A stretch of 64,000 nt of DNA from Cyclobacterium sp. SYSU L10401. Lineage in GTDB: Bacteria > Bacteroidota > Bacteroidia > Cytophagales > Cyclobacteriaceae. The stretch spans positions 62,001 to 126,000 of the forward strand of contig NZ_WOFO01000003.1 of assembly GCF_010993705.1 (NCBI RefSeq), in the 5' to 3' direction. Below are positions 45,112 to 55,344 of this stretch, piece after piece (the stretch's first letter is position 1; every line of letters starts with the position of its first letter). The position numbers were made by a program, and so were the translations under genes. The notes beneath the pieces are model-generated. The model was not told the origin of the DNA. It saw nothing but the letters and a program-made list of their open reading frames with translations, and did not search any database.

Positions 45112-46143
45112 TTAATAATTCCAGTTGGCATTGCCCGGAGGGCAGGGTAGAAGCGTCTCCCTGTAGGCTTTTCTTTTCAGATCGGTGAAATATATGGAAA
45201 TTTCGTGAGATACATGGGCCGGATTACTAAACCGGTTCAACATGTAATCATAGCTGTATGCCATGGTGATGCCTTCCGGAAGGTTAAAGCCTAAAACGGC
45301 ATTGACCGAATTCTGATCGGGCAATTCATTGAACCGGGTAATATTTCTAAAACCCAAGCCTCCGATGAAGTTTTCCACCTGCAGCTGAGGGATTACTTCT
45401 ATTTGCTGGAAGGTGCCCTGCCGTTTATAATTGAAAGATACTGAAAACACCTTTCTGATGGTGTAGGTTTTGAACATTCGGTTATCGAGGTTTTTCACAT
45501 AACCGCCATGAACCCCCCATTTGATGGGAAGATTATTTCCGATCCCATCATCCAAAAAACCGATATTTGGTCTTGTGACATGACTACTGCTGATTCCAAA
45601 CCAAAAATCCGGCACCTGAAGCAACGCCCCAAAAGAAATATCTGGATACCAATTGCTGTCTTCTCCAGGTAACCTGTCTATGGTATTGGGGTTGACACTT
45701 CGGTTTAATAAATCGATCTGATCTCCGAAAACCAATTCCTGAAGGGTAAGGCTTCTGTTGACCACACCAAATTGCCCCCCAAAGCGCAGAAAGCTTTCCT
45801 CCCTTAATTTTAACCTGTAGGAAATATACCCGGCGATGTCTGCTGATCTTATTTTCAAAAAGGATTCTGTAAACTGGGAAGCGGAAAGTCCTATTCCCAC
45901 ATTGGAATCATCCCAATAGTTATCATAATAAAAGCCCGCTGCATTAAAATCGTAACCCAGGCCAGGCCATTGCTTGCGGTAGTTTATCCCTACCCGGCTT
46001 GTTTCCATGGCACCAGTTAGGGCTGGGCTCAGATTTAATGGTGCCGCATAAAATTGGGTAAAATGGAAATCCTGTCCCATGGATTCATTCCATCCCCCCG
46101 TCAGACATAAAACTACCATCCCTATGATCCATAATTTCTTCAT
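45112..46143 (-). CDS. PorP/SprF-family type IX secretion membrane protein
   Basis: 343 residues with a signal peptide ending near SMGQ and the family motif FHFTQFYAAPLNLSPALTG at the mature N-terminus; the body is an outer-membrane barrel (MAYSYDYML, SHEISIYF). PorP/SprF proteins are outer-membrane partners needed for export or surface attachment of SprB-like adhesins. Its start overlaps the stop of the upstream SprB-like gene by four bases (ATGA), so the adhesin and its partner are co-translated. Confidence 0.93.
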   Translation of the reverse strand: MKKLWIIGMVVLCLTGGWNESMGQDFHFTQFYAAPLNLSPALTGAMETSRVGINYRKQWPGLGYDFNAAGFYYDNYWDDSNVGIGLSASQFTESFLKIRSADIAGYISYRLKLREESFLRFGGQFGVVNRSLTLQELVFGDQIDLLNRSVNPNTIDRLPGEDSNWYPDISFGALLQVPDFWFGISSSHVTRPNIGFLDDGIGNNLPIKWGVHGGYVKNLDNRMFKTYTIRKVFSVSFNYKRQGTFQQIEVIPQLQVENFIGGLGFRNITRFNELPDQNSVNAVLGFNLPEGITMAYSYDYMLNRFSNPAHVSHEISIYFTDLKRKAYRETLLPCPPGNANWNY

Positions 46144-49100
46144 TCCAATAGCATCAATGCACCGTTGTCTGAAAACTCCCTTCCATCGGTGGTGGTAAAA
46201 TTCATTTTATAAACATAATTGCCGGGAATAGATTTCTCTCCACGATAGGTACCATCCCATCCCCTTGAGTCCAAATCATCTGTATGGAAAATTATTTCAC
46301 CCCATTTGTTCATAATCGTAAAGGAGATTTCTTCAATATAAAGAAATTTGGGAAAGAAATAATCGTTGATACCATCTCCATTGGGGCTGAATACATTCGG
46401 TACCTTCAGGAAGTAATCCAATATTTCGATTTCAAATGTTGATGTAGTGGCACAGTCCCAGGAATCAAAAGCTGTCAGACTTATCTGATATATACCTGCT
46501 TCCTGATATTGGTGGACAGGACTTGTTTCCAGGCTGGTGTTGCCATCGCCAAAATCCCAGAAGTAAGATTCGATGTTGCCACTACTGTTATTTATAAATT
46601 GCACATCAAAGTTGACCAGATTTTCTCCAAAGCTGTCAAAAGAAGCTGAAGCAAAGCTCCCATCCACTAAGACCTGGCTATTGTCTACTTCAAAGCTTCT
46701 GCTTTGGGTACAGCCATAACCATCTGTCACGGTGACTGTGTAAGTACCTGGTTCATCGGTCCTCATCTGGTAACCATTATCAAATACCTCCCCACTGCTC
46801 CATTCAATAGCATATGGTGCTACTCCACCGTCTACATTGATTTCAAAAGTTTCCGAGATTTCCCTGGGTTCGCACACGGCTGAGGTAGTGGATATCATGT
46901 CTATGGTGATGGGAGAAGGTCTGTTGACCCGAAAGGTTTGGCTCACGAAACATCCGGATTGGTCTGTTACCTCTACGGAATAGGTGCCGTTGGTCAAACC
47001 TGAAATGCCAGGGCTAGTGGCGCCATTGCTCCAATTGTAATTGTAGGGAGGACTGCCTCCTGAAACGACCAGATCTATGGCACCGCTTTGTCCATCTTCA
47101 CAGGAAAGCGCATCCTGAATTTGCTCCACCACTACCAAAATATCTGGTTCTACGATATTGAAAGACCTTTGAATGGTGCATCCTTTGGCATCCTCCAGCA
47201 AAACACTATAAGTTCCCGGCCCCAGGTTATAGAGGGAGGACTGCTCCGGACCATGATCCCATATGGCCCTCACCGGAGCTTCCCCTCCTTCAAGGTTGAG
47301 TAAAATGCTTCCATCTGCAGCTCCATGGCAAGAGATCTGCTGAACCTCAGGGTCTACATCAAAAACGGGTACGTCTTCAATAGTGGTTTCCCTTGTCAGA
47401 CTGCAACCATTCGCATCGGTGATGGTCACCTGATAAAACCCTGGACCCAGACCCGTAAATTCGGTTTGGGTGGAGCCAATGTTCCAACTTACCTGGTAAG
47501 GTGCCTCGCCCCCTTCAATGTCTACGGATAGGTTGGCATCATTGGCATTGAAACAAGAGACGGGTGTTTGATTCAGGCTGGCCTCCAGAGCAGCTTCTGG
47601 CTGCAAGATTTGAATTTCAGGAATGACTGCTGTACAGCCATTGGCGTCAGTTACGGTAAGGGAATAGTTACCCGCAGGAATGTTTTCCAGGTTTTGACTG
47701 GTCAGGTCTATGGGTGCCCCGTCCCTGCTCCATTCTAATGTGTAAGTATCGGGTATGCCTCCACTCAGGTTGATGGAAATGCTACCGGTGGAAGCTCCAA
47801 AACATAATACATCTTCTTTATCCTCCAGCGACACTTCAAGCAATTCCGGCTCATTTATTTCGAACCTTTCTCTTTCCTCACAGCCATTTTCATCTGCCAG
47901 AACCACTTCGTAAATGCCGGGTGAAAGCCCTGAAATGGCTGTTTCACCTGAAGTGAAATCGCCGGGGCCTGTCCACGAAATGCGGTAGTTTTCCGTACCT
48001 CCGGAAGGAGAAAGCGAAATGCTTCCGTCATTTGCTCCAAAACAACTGATCCCAAACCCATTGAAATCACTGACGCTAGCATTCAAATCAATAGGGTCCG
48101 GTGAAAGAATCTCCATTTCCTCTGAACTGATGGCACATCCGTTTTGATCTGTAACAGTGAGTTGGTAAACCCCGGGACCTAGTGAATAAATACTAAGTTC
48201 ATTTGAGGAAAACCCCTCCGGACCGGTCCAATCATACGTGTAATTTCCTGAACCCCCGCTCACAGTCACCTCAATGAACCCATCTGCTTCCCCAAAACAA
48301 CTGATATTAAATTCATTGAAGGAGGATAGTTCTGTGGATTCAATCCGGACGCCAAACTCAGGCTCGGTAATCTCCAGCCCGGTCAATTCTTGAAAACATC
48401 CATTGGCATCGGTTACCTGTACCGTATAGCTCCCTGCTGGCAGGTTTTCAACTATCCAGTTGATGTCAGTTGTCGGTGGCGCATTCCGGGTGATGCTACC
48501 ATCTTGATTTTCCAGGCTAAAAAGATATGGACCAGCAGAAGGTCCACTCAGGCTCACCCCCAGTTTTCCAGTTTCCTGTCCAAAACAGCCCACATTTTCT
48601 TTTTCTTCGGTCAGCTCTACTAATTCCAGGCTTTCTGGTTCGGTAAGGGTGTAGCTGCTGCTGATCTGACAGCCATTCTGGTCAGTAATCCTAACCTCAT
48701 AGTCACCAGCTTCCAGATTTTCCAGGGATGGATCATTGGAAATAAAACCGTTCGGACCTGTCCAGGCGATGTTGATGGGCTCATTCCCGCCTGAAATGGT
48801 TAAATTGATAAAACCCTCATTCCCCCCATTACATTGTATGCCAAAACCATTGAAGTCCGAGACCTCATCGGTTAAGCTCAATGCATCAGCTTCTGTAAGC
48901 TCGAAAGTTTCCGACAGGGAACAGCCGGTTTCGTCTGTGACGAGAAGTTCATATGTTCCTGGTGCCAAATCGGAAATTGAATTGCTGTCTGAGGTAAAGC
49001 CATTCGGACCAGTCCAGGATAGCGTCACATCTCCTTGTCCACCTTCTACCTGAAAAGAGATGGACCCGTCACTGGCTCCATTACAGGAGATTTCATAACC

Positions 49101-51866
49101 ATTATAATCTGAAACTGATACATCTGTTAATTCCAGGCCGGTATCCGGTTGAACGATAGGAATGTCTTCAATAATCTTGGTACAGCCGTTTAAGTCCGTA
49201 ACCTGTACCCAATAATTTCCCGCTTCAAGGTCAGTTAGTTCATACCTTTCTCCGGAAAAGTTATCAATGGTCCGCAGAGGAGCTGTTTCACCCATTTCCC
49301 CAAGCTGAATTTCATAGGGAAGCACAGAGGGGATGGAAATGCCTACGACAATGGCTCCTGTATCTTCTCCAAAGCAGGTGATGTCAACCCTTTCCTCTTC
49401 GATCTCCCGGATAATCAATTCCATGGGTTGGTCCAGGTAATAGTCTTCTACAAAACTGCACCCGTTGGAATCGGTGACTTCCAGGTTATATGTTCCTGGC
49501 CCCAGATTTTCCAGGACCGGATCCGTAGAGGTAAACCCATCGGGACCTGTCCAATTATAGGTATAGGTTCCTGTCCCCCCGCTAGGATTGGGATCGATGC
49601 TGCCATCTGCACTACCTGAACAGCTTATTTCATATCCATTGTAATTTGGAATATTTACGTTTAATGAAATAGGAGGGGGAGCAGATAATTCTACTGACCC
49701 TATGGTTGCTGTACAATTATTCTCATCAGTTACCAGAAACTGGTACTGGCCAGGAGCCAGGTCGTAAATATCCTTATCTGAAGATTCAAATCCATCAGGG
49801 CCGGTCCAAAGGTATTCAAGTTCTCCTTCACCCCCGGAAATTTCCAATTCAATGCTCCCGTCAGTTAGTCCCTGACAGGAAATCTGAAAGCCATTATAGT
49901 CTGAAATAACCGGTTCTTCAATCAATAATCCCGTTTCAGGCTGCTCTATAAGGATATCATTGATTTCAAAAGTACAGCCATTGGCATCTGTGACCACTAC
50001 CCGGTAATTTCCCGCCGGCAAGTCTTCGATAAATACGGGACCAAATGCCGTAGAGACTATGGGTGAAGGCTTGATACCTTCTGAATCACCATCCTTGTAG
50101 GCTTCAAAAAAATAGGGTGCGTTGGTTCGGCCATCTACTTCCAGCACAATCAATCCCGTTTCTTCACCAAAACACTGTACGTCTACCCTAAGGTCTGCCC
50201 GCTCAATCATGGATAAAGGGTCAGGCTCGTTTAAAGTGAAATTTTCTGCCAGGAAGCAGCCATTGGCATCGGTCAGCAAAACAGCATAATCGCCTGGTTC
50301 CAGGCCTTGCCGTTGCGCATCCTCATCACCTGGACCAGCAGGCAATTCCGTCAATCCTGAAGGGTCAGCTGCATCCGGGTCGGCAAAATTTCCCTCATAC
50401 CATTCAATGGTGTATGGCCCCGTACCACCTGTCGGAGAAATAGAAACAAAACCGTCTCCTGCTCCATTGCAGGTCACATCATTAAAACCAGCATTAAGAT
50501 CCAGGGGATCAGGCCCCTCGACAAGGATTAAGGGGGTTACAAACGTACAGACCAGAGGCTCTGCATCCGGAATTTCAGATTTTCTGGCACTTTCGGTGAT
50601 TTCTGCATAATAACTGCCCGCCGGAAGGTCAGTAAGGCTACTGTTCATTCCGGTAGTTTCACCAGCAGCAGAGATCAGGTTATTCTCTCCACTGCCCAAC
50701 TCCTCACCACCTGCGGTAAACCATTGTATATTGTAGGTTCTCCAGGCTGAAATGGGGCTTTGCTCAAAAGGCTCAGACCAGCCACCGGAAATAAATAAAT
50801 CAATTTGCCCATCACTGGCCCCGAAGCAGGTAGGGTTTAAAATGGTTTCTTCAGCCGTAATGGGTTCGGGAACGACAATCTCAAAGGGTTCAGTACCAAG
50901 ACAGCCAAATCCGTCTACTATTTCCATGGTGTAATTTCCCGGCCCTAAATTATCAGTACTAATTACCAGGTAATCTTCTGTAAGACTAATAATATCATAG
51001 ATTTCAGATACAACATTATTGTTCCCGTCCAGAATGGTAAAAGACCTTAGGGGTACTTCGGCATCATATATGATATATTCTATCACCCCACCTGGATCTC
51101 CGGCGCACAGCGGGCCTGTAACATTCAATTCAAAATCTATATTATAGGCTTCTCCTATGGGGCCAGCATTTCTGCTAAAAGTCCTGCCCAAATTGTCTTC
51201 AACAAGGATTTCATAGGTTGCATTTCTATCCAAATCCAGCTCTTCTCCTCCAAAAGTTACGCTGGCACTTCCCTGTCCGGAAAAAAAGCTATTGATTTCC
51301 TGTTCGCCAATAACATCTCCATCTTCATTCACCAAGGTAAAGATAAAGGGGAATGACTCAGAGGGTGTACCCGGGTTAGGCCTGTAAGCCCGTACCGTCA
51401 AAGATATGGTGCCCAGGCATGTGTTTTCTCCGTAACTGGTTTGGGTTATAGGAGGGATGACCAGGACTTCCAGTTCGTATTCCACCAGGTCAGCCCCATC
51501 AGAAATCCGTACATTGACCCCTATTCTTTCCCCTTCTGCGTTCCATTCATCATCGTATTCTATGGTCCTGTTGATGGTGTTTCCGGTAAAATCGTATCCT
51601 GTTCCTTCAAATACTTCCAGCGTCAAATCTCCCAGATCTCCCTCATAATCTATCGAAAGCATGTCCAGGGTGATTTCCAGGTTCTCATCGTAATGAATTT
51701 TTACCTCCTCCTGGCCAATAACCGAAATGGGCAAAAATAACAGCCAATCTTTACCCTGTGTATGCAATAAAGCACTAAGGGTCAATACCATAATAAGTAT
51801 GACGGGAATAAAAAATTTCAATCGTTCACTTTGATAAAAAATAAAACCTTTATTAAAAAAACCCAC
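46140..51866 (-). CDS. Giant SprB-repeat adhesin with type IX (type B) sorting domain
   Basis: 1908 residues from GTG 51866; a TTG at codon 16 would give a tighter signal peptide (KFFIPVILIMVLTLSALL). After an N-terminal beta-rich part (to about 340) come about 16 SprB repeats, each with a (I/V)xCxGxxxGxI start, a WTGPxGF centre and a PGxYxVxVTDxNGC end. Repeats in the middle form an A-B-C superunit of about 262-269 residues, present three times. A PKD domain (YFWDFGDGNTS, near 1775) and a gliding-motility C-terminal domain (VPNVFSPNGDGINDYF) follow. It is exported by the type IX system and probably works as a mobile or fixed surface adhesin. Confidence 0.95.
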   Translation of the reverse strand: MGFFNKGFIFYQSERLKFFIPVILIMVLTLSALLHTQGKDWLLFLPISVIGQEEVKIHYDENLEITLDMLSIDYEGDLGDLTLEVFEGTGYDFTGNTINRTIEYDDEWNAEGERIGVNVRISDGADLVEYELEVLVIPPITQTSYGENTCLGTISLTVRAYRPNPGTPSESFPFIFTLVNEDGDVIGEQEINSFFSGQGSASVTFGGEELDLDRNATYEILVEDNLGRTFSRNAGPIGEAYNIDFELNVTGPLCAGDPGGVIEYIIYDAEVPLRSFTILDGNNNVVSEIYDIISLTEDYLVISTDNLGPGNYTMEIVDGFGCLGTEPFEIVVPEPITAEETILNPTCFGASDGQIDLFISGGWSEPFEQSPISAWRTYNIQWFTAGGEELGSGENNLISAAGETTGMNSSLTDLPAGSYYAEITESARKSEIPDAEPLVCTFVTPLILVEGPDPLDLNAGFNDVTCNGAGDGFVSISPTGGTGPYTIEWYEGNFADPDAADPSGLTELPAGPGDEDAQRQGLEPGDYAVLLTDANGCFLAENFTLNEPDPLSMIERADLRVDVQCFGEETGLIVLEVDGRTNAPYFFEAYKDGDSEGIKPSPIVSTAFGPVFIEDLPAGNYRVVVTDANGCTFEINDILIEQPETGLLIEEPVISDYNGFQISCQGLTDGSIELEISGGEGELEYLWTGPDGFESSDKDIYDLAPGQYQFLVTDENNCTATIGSVELSAPPPISLNVNIPNYNGYEISCSGSADGSIDPNPSGGTGTYTYNWTGPDGFTSTDPVLENLGPGTYNLEVTDSNGCSFVEDYYLDQPMELIIREIEEERVDITCFGEDTGAIVVGISIPSVLPYEIQLGEMGETAPLRTIDNFSGERYELTDLEAGNYWVQVTDLNGCTKIIEDIPIVQPDTGLELTDVSVSDYNGYEISCNGASDGSISFQVEGGQGDVTLSWTGPNGFTSDSNSISDLAPGTYELLVTDETGCSLSETFELTEADALSLTDEVSDFNGFGIQCNGGNEGFINLTISGGNEPINIAWTGPNGFISNDPSLENLEAGDYEVRITDQNGCQISSSYTLTEPESLELVELTEEKENVGCFGQETGKLGVSLSGPSAGPYLFSLENQDGSITRNAPPTTDINWIVENLPAGSYTVQVTDANGCFQELTGLEITEPEFGVRIESTELSSFNEFNISCFGEADGFIEVTVSGGSGNYTYDWTGPEGFSSNELSIYSLGPGVYQLTVTDQNGCAISSEEMEILSPDPIDLNASVSDFNGFGISCFGANDGSISLSPSGGTENYRISWTGPGDFTSGETAISGLSPGIYEVVLADENGCEERERFEINEPELLEVSLEDKEDVLCFGASTGSISINLSGGIPDTYTLEWSRDGAPIDLTSQNLENIPAGNYSLTVTDANGCTAVIPEIQILQPEAALEASLNQTPVSCFNANDANLSVDIEGGEAPYQVSWNIGSTQTEFTGLGPGFYQVTITDANGCSLTRETTIEDVPVFDVDPEVQQISCHGAADGSILLNLEGGEAPVRAIWDHGPEQSSLYNLGPGTYSVLLEDAKGCTIQRSFNIVEPDILVVVEQIQDALSCEDGQSGAIDLVVSGGSPPYNYNWSNGATSPGISGLTNGTYSVEVTDQSGCFVSQTFRVNRPSPITIDMISTTSAVCEPREISETFEINVDGGVAPYAIEWSSGEVFDNGYQMRTDEPGTYTVTVTDGYGCTQSRSFEVDNSQVLVDGSFASASFDSFGENLVNFDVQFINNSSGNIESYFWDFGDGNTSLETSPVHQYQEAGIYQISLTAFDSWDCATTSTFEIEILDYFLKVPNVFSPNGDGINDYFFPKFLYIEEISFTIMNKWGEIIFHTDDLDSRGWDGTYRGEKSIPGNYVYKMNFTTTDGREFSDNGALMLLE
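47815..50190 (-). repeat. Three-fold superrepeat within the SprB-like adhesin
   Basis: A-type repeats begin with DVQCFGEETG (about residue 559), DITCFGEDTG (about 828), NVGCFGQETG (about 1090) and a fourth, DVLCFGASTG (about 1351). Each is followed by a B repeat after a QPxTG/EPEFG linker and a SDYNGY-like entry, then a C repeat. Spacing is about 269, 262 and 261 residues. Confidence 0.8.
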
Positions 51867-51980
51867 AACAAAAAACAGTTTTAATTGTTTGAACTACAAA
51901 ATATTGAACATAATATAACATGAAGCAATAAAATTAAGCAATTGATTTTAATAATTGATATTAGCTTTAGGTTTTTTAAT

Positions 51981-54900
51981 CTATTGATTTAAAATAAATG
52001 CTAGCAGATCCCTGACCTCCTCTTCCTGAAGCTCCTCAAAAAGTCTTTCAGGCATGATGGACGTTTGGCTAAATTTGATAGTATGAATATCAGCGTCTGA
52101 GACATATTCGCCTTTTCCTCCCAATGGGGGGGCGATATATTTGACACCGCCCTCATCTTTCACCAACTTTCCTATTATTTTTCTCCCGTCTTTTAAGGTA
52201 AGCTCCATGGTCTCAAAACCTTCCCGGATATCCGCATTGGGATTGATGGTATGTAACAACCAATAATCCAAATCTGTCCTGTCATAACCACTCAGATCAG
52301 GGCCAATTTCGCCTCCGTTTTCACCCAGACGGTGACATGTGCCGCATTCGGTAACAAACACTTGCTTGCCGGTCAATGCATTTCCCTTACCCTGAGAGGC
52401 TACTTTTTTCCAATACTTGATGCTTTCATTGATTTGTTCCCCATTTAATGGCTTGCTTTCCGGCCAGATTTCCTCTGTATTTTTTGTTATGTCCTCCGCT
52501 TCCAATGCGTAGAACTTTCTTATCAGATGATAAGGTACATCTGCTTTATGAATTACTTTTGTTTCCGTAATTTCATCGAAAAATGCCCTGGCCCACTCGG
52601 GGCGGCTGGAAAATAGCCGAATGGCCTCTTCTCTTACATAGCTATCCCCCCTGATTCCCGGATAGATGGCAGCCATCCCTTTGCCTATTTCAGGTTGATT
52701 AAAGTTTTTCAGGGAATGGATGGCAGCCTGTTTTAGAGTGCTGGGACTGTCTCCCGATTTTGTCAAATCCAATAAAACAGGAACAGTTGCCGGGGCTTTT
52801 ACTTCTCCAAAAAGTGAAATGAGGCTTAGCCTGTTTTTTAAGGATTGTTTTTCATCCCTTACCCATTCCAACGCATCCGGGAGATGAGCAAAATCACCTG
52901 CCCTCAACTCCATCTGGAAAGGAGTTGCCTCCTGTTCTTTCCCTGAAATTTCATTCAGTAGCTTTTGAGGTACAGCTGTCAGGTCCCTGCCCACCATACC
53001 TTCGTAAAAGCCATTTACCAGGACCTGGTCAAAGGATTCATTGGGCGATGTTGTCAAGAAATCTATGGCAGCCTCATAGTGATTTCCCATTACCAAACGC
53101 TGCATCATGCGTCCTGCCAGGTGACTTTTGCTGACTGGGTTATTCCAGTTTGTCGGATTATCCCACCAGGCCAATACGGCGGACAGATCATTTCCTATCT
53201 GGGATTCCAATGCCCACCAAACCAATAGGGGGATATCCGGATCGTTGGGATCCAAATCCTGGTGAAGGAGGGCCTCCAGTGCTGGCAGAGCTTGGTTTAC
53301 GGGAAGTCTTTTGATGGTGGAAGCGATCTGGCTGATTACTTCAGCTGAGGAATGGTTTTCTGCCAGTTGGATAAAGGTGGGGAAAATGTCTTCAGAAATA
53401 GATTTCTCGTCCCCCAATAACCTGATGGTCCACATTTGAACATGGGCATCCGGGTGCTGCAGGGCTTGCTTCACGAATTCTCCCTTAAAACCATTGGAAA
53501 GATTAATGGCCCACAATGCCTCTAAGGCAACCTGAGGGTTTTCAGATCGGAACAGGGGAAGCAGCTCGGGCAAGGCATTTTTATCTTTCCGGTCGGCAAA
53601 CTGCCTTAATGCCTGTTGTCGGTACCATTTATTCGGGTGTTGCAGCCAGGTGGCCAGCTCAGTGAAATTTGCTTTACTGAAATCAATGGATGGCCTGCTT
53701 ATGGCTTGAGCAGTTGGTTTGATGCGGTAAATTCTACCGCTGCTTTTGTGCCAGGTATCCCGGGGGTCTACATGGGAAAGCCTGCTGTCATACCAATCGG
53801 CCAGATAAATCGCTCCATCAGGGCCAGTTTTAATGTCCACGGGTCTGAACCATTTGTCTGTTGTTTCAACCAAAAGTCCGATATCCTTATTGGAGAATGA
53901 GGATCCGTTTTCTTCCAATGCCGTCAACTGAATGTAGTTGTGCAGGGGGTTTAGGGCCATCATTTTGTTCCGGTATTTTGGCGGCAAAAGATCGGCTTCA
54001 TACATCATGACCGCATGCGTAAACCTTTTATTTTCGCCGCTTAGGGGCATGTTTGGCAAATGACCAAAGGCATAGGGGTTAGTCAGTGCACCATGCTTGC
54101 CCCAGCTCTTGATGTAATAGCCGCCCTGTTTGTAATAGGGGCCCCGGCCATAACCGTTGGAACCTGAAAAAATTCTGCCCTTGCGATCAAATTCCAGGTA
54201 AAAGGGGTTGTTGCCTCCCCCTTCAGCGAAAAGTTCAAATTCCTGTTTCTCCGGATGGTACCTCCATATGGCCTGACCACTGAAAGCAACAGCTTCGCTG
54301 TTTTTGGATTGAATATGGGATGTGGTAGTACTTCCCTGGACCCCGTAAAGCCATCCATCCGGCCCCCAATGCAGGCTATTGGCTACCGCATGGGTATCCT
54401 GCAGGCCAAATCCCTCCAGGTGTACTTCCGGATCAGCATCTGGCAGTCCATCCTCATTTTTATCTGCAAAGGCTAAAAGATAAGGAGGGTTCATCACCCA
54501 TATTTTCCCCCTTCCCAAGGCTACTGCCGTTGCAATATTTAAGCCGCTGATGGCATCGAAGGAGGTGTCAAAAGTACCATCTCCATTGCTATCCTCAAAT
54601 ACACTGATTCTATCTGCGCCCCTTTTCCCTTCTGGCGGAGCTTCCGGCTGTTTGTCAAAGCTGACCCGGGTATGGTTATCTATAGCTGTGATTTTTAGTC
54701 CCTCAGGATAGGGGTATTGATGATACTGTACTACCCATAGCCTTCCTTTGTGGTCAAAACTCATGTGAATAGGTTGAACTATATCCGGCTCGTTCAAAAC
54801 CAGCTCTATTTCAAGATCCTCCGGCAGCTGAAAAGCCCTGACGGCATCTTCGGGTGCTGTAGGTGAGGATTGAGGATCAGTAAGGTCGCCCCTGCCTTCA

Positions 54901-55055
54901 AAATTTTCCATATAGCGGGCCACGTCCTCATTGGCAGCCAAAGGGTGATCAAATTTTTTTTCCTGGCAAGCCTGGTTAAGCAGGGAAATGCCCAGTAGCC
55001 ATAAAATTGGAGCCAAGCCATTGATCGGCTTGTAAAAGGAAGGAAAGGTAATCAT
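51981..55055 (-). CDS. PVC-type heme-binding lipoprotein: propeller dehydrogenase, HEAT repeats, cytochrome c
   Basis: A 1024-residue lipoprotein (lipobox NQAC, C30). Residues about 80-450 are a membrane-bound-dehydrogenase-like beta-propeller (FDHKGRLWVVQY, GPDGWLYGVQGS, DGAIYLADWYDSRLSH). About 460-850 are HEAT-like helical repeats. About 885-1024 form a cytochrome c domain with C904-x2-C907-H908 (ECGTCHRLG) and a later Met ligand candidate (SIMPERLFEEL). Such three-part proteins are abundant in Planctomycetes and in some Bacteroidota; the propeller may oxidise a sugar and pass electrons to the heme, but no substrate is proven. Confidence 0.92.
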   Translation of the reverse strand: MITFPSFYKPINGLAPILWLLGISLLNQACQEKKFDHPLAANEDVARYMENFEGRGDLTDPQSSPTAPEDAVRAFQLPEDLEIELVLNEPDIVQPIHMSFDHKGRLWVVQYHQYPYPEGLKITAIDNHTRVSFDKQPEAPPEGKRGADRISVFEDSNGDGTFDTSFDAISGLNIATAVALGRGKIWVMNPPYLLAFADKNEDGLPDADPEVHLEGFGLQDTHAVANSLHWGPDGWLYGVQGSTTTSHIQSKNSEAVAFSGQAIWRYHPEKQEFELFAEGGGNNPFYLEFDRKGRIFSGSNGYGRGPYYKQGGYYIKSWGKHGALTNPYAFGHLPNMPLSGENKRFTHAVMMYEADLLPPKYRNKMMALNPLHNYIQLTALEENGSSFSNKDIGLLVETTDKWFRPVDIKTGPDGAIYLADWYDSRLSHVDPRDTWHKSSGRIYRIKPTAQAISRPSIDFSKANFTELATWLQHPNKWYRQQALRQFADRKDKNALPELLPLFRSENPQVALEALWAINLSNGFKGEFVKQALQHPDAHVQMWTIRLLGDEKSISEDIFPTFIQLAENHSSAEVISQIASTIKRLPVNQALPALEALLHQDLDPNDPDIPLLVWWALESQIGNDLSAVLAWWDNPTNWNNPVSKSHLAGRMMQRLVMGNHYEAAIDFLTTSPNESFDQVLVNGFYEGMVGRDLTAVPQKLLNEISGKEQEATPFQMELRAGDFAHLPDALEWVRDEKQSLKNRLSLISLFGEVKAPATVPVLLDLTKSGDSPSTLKQAAIHSLKNFNQPEIGKGMAAIYPGIRGDSYVREEAIRLFSSRPEWARAFFDEITETKVIHKADVPYHLIRKFYALEAEDITKNTEEIWPESKPLNGEQINESIKYWKKVASQGKGNALTGKQVFVTECGTCHRLGENGGEIGPDLSGYDRTDLDYWLLHTINPNADIREGFETMELTLKDGRKIIGKLVKDEGGVKYIAPPLGGKGEYVSDADIHTIKFSQTSIMPERLFEELQEEEVRDLLAFILNQ

Positions 55056-55221
55056 TTGAAGTTGAGGGTAATGTCAGATTCACAAATGTCTTTGTGCGCA
55101 TTAAATTATGGATTTTAAAGGAGGCTACGATACTTTTCTCCATTATTTTTGATATTTTCGCTTAATTTCTTTCAAAAAAGAGCATTTTTGAAAATACAAT
55201 TGACTCAAAAATAGTTGAACC

Positions 55222-55291
55222 CATGAAATCGACACGATTAAAATCATCATTAAACATACAGGGCAATGATTTTTTTAATCATCAAAGATTC
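55222..55291. repeat. 70-bp palindromic repeat, copy 1
   Basis: Begins CATGAAATCGACACGATT and ends CATCAAAGATTC. It matches the copy at 61017-61086 at 66 of 70 bases. Arms 55234-55251 and 55265-55282 are inverted with three mismatches and a 13-base loop. It lies 53 bases upstream of the GH2 start. Could be an operator, an RNA hairpin, or a dispersed genomic repeat. Confidence 0.85.
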
Positions 55292-55344
55292 TCCCGATTT
55301 TGGGATAGGGACAGGCTATCTGACCGCTTAAAAATAATAATCAT

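Noticed and set aside
46900-50900. Regular DNA repeats that could suggest a CRISPR or satellite array
   Set aside because: They are coding repeats of the SprB-like adhesin, long, divergent and in frame, with no short identical repeat/spacer pattern.
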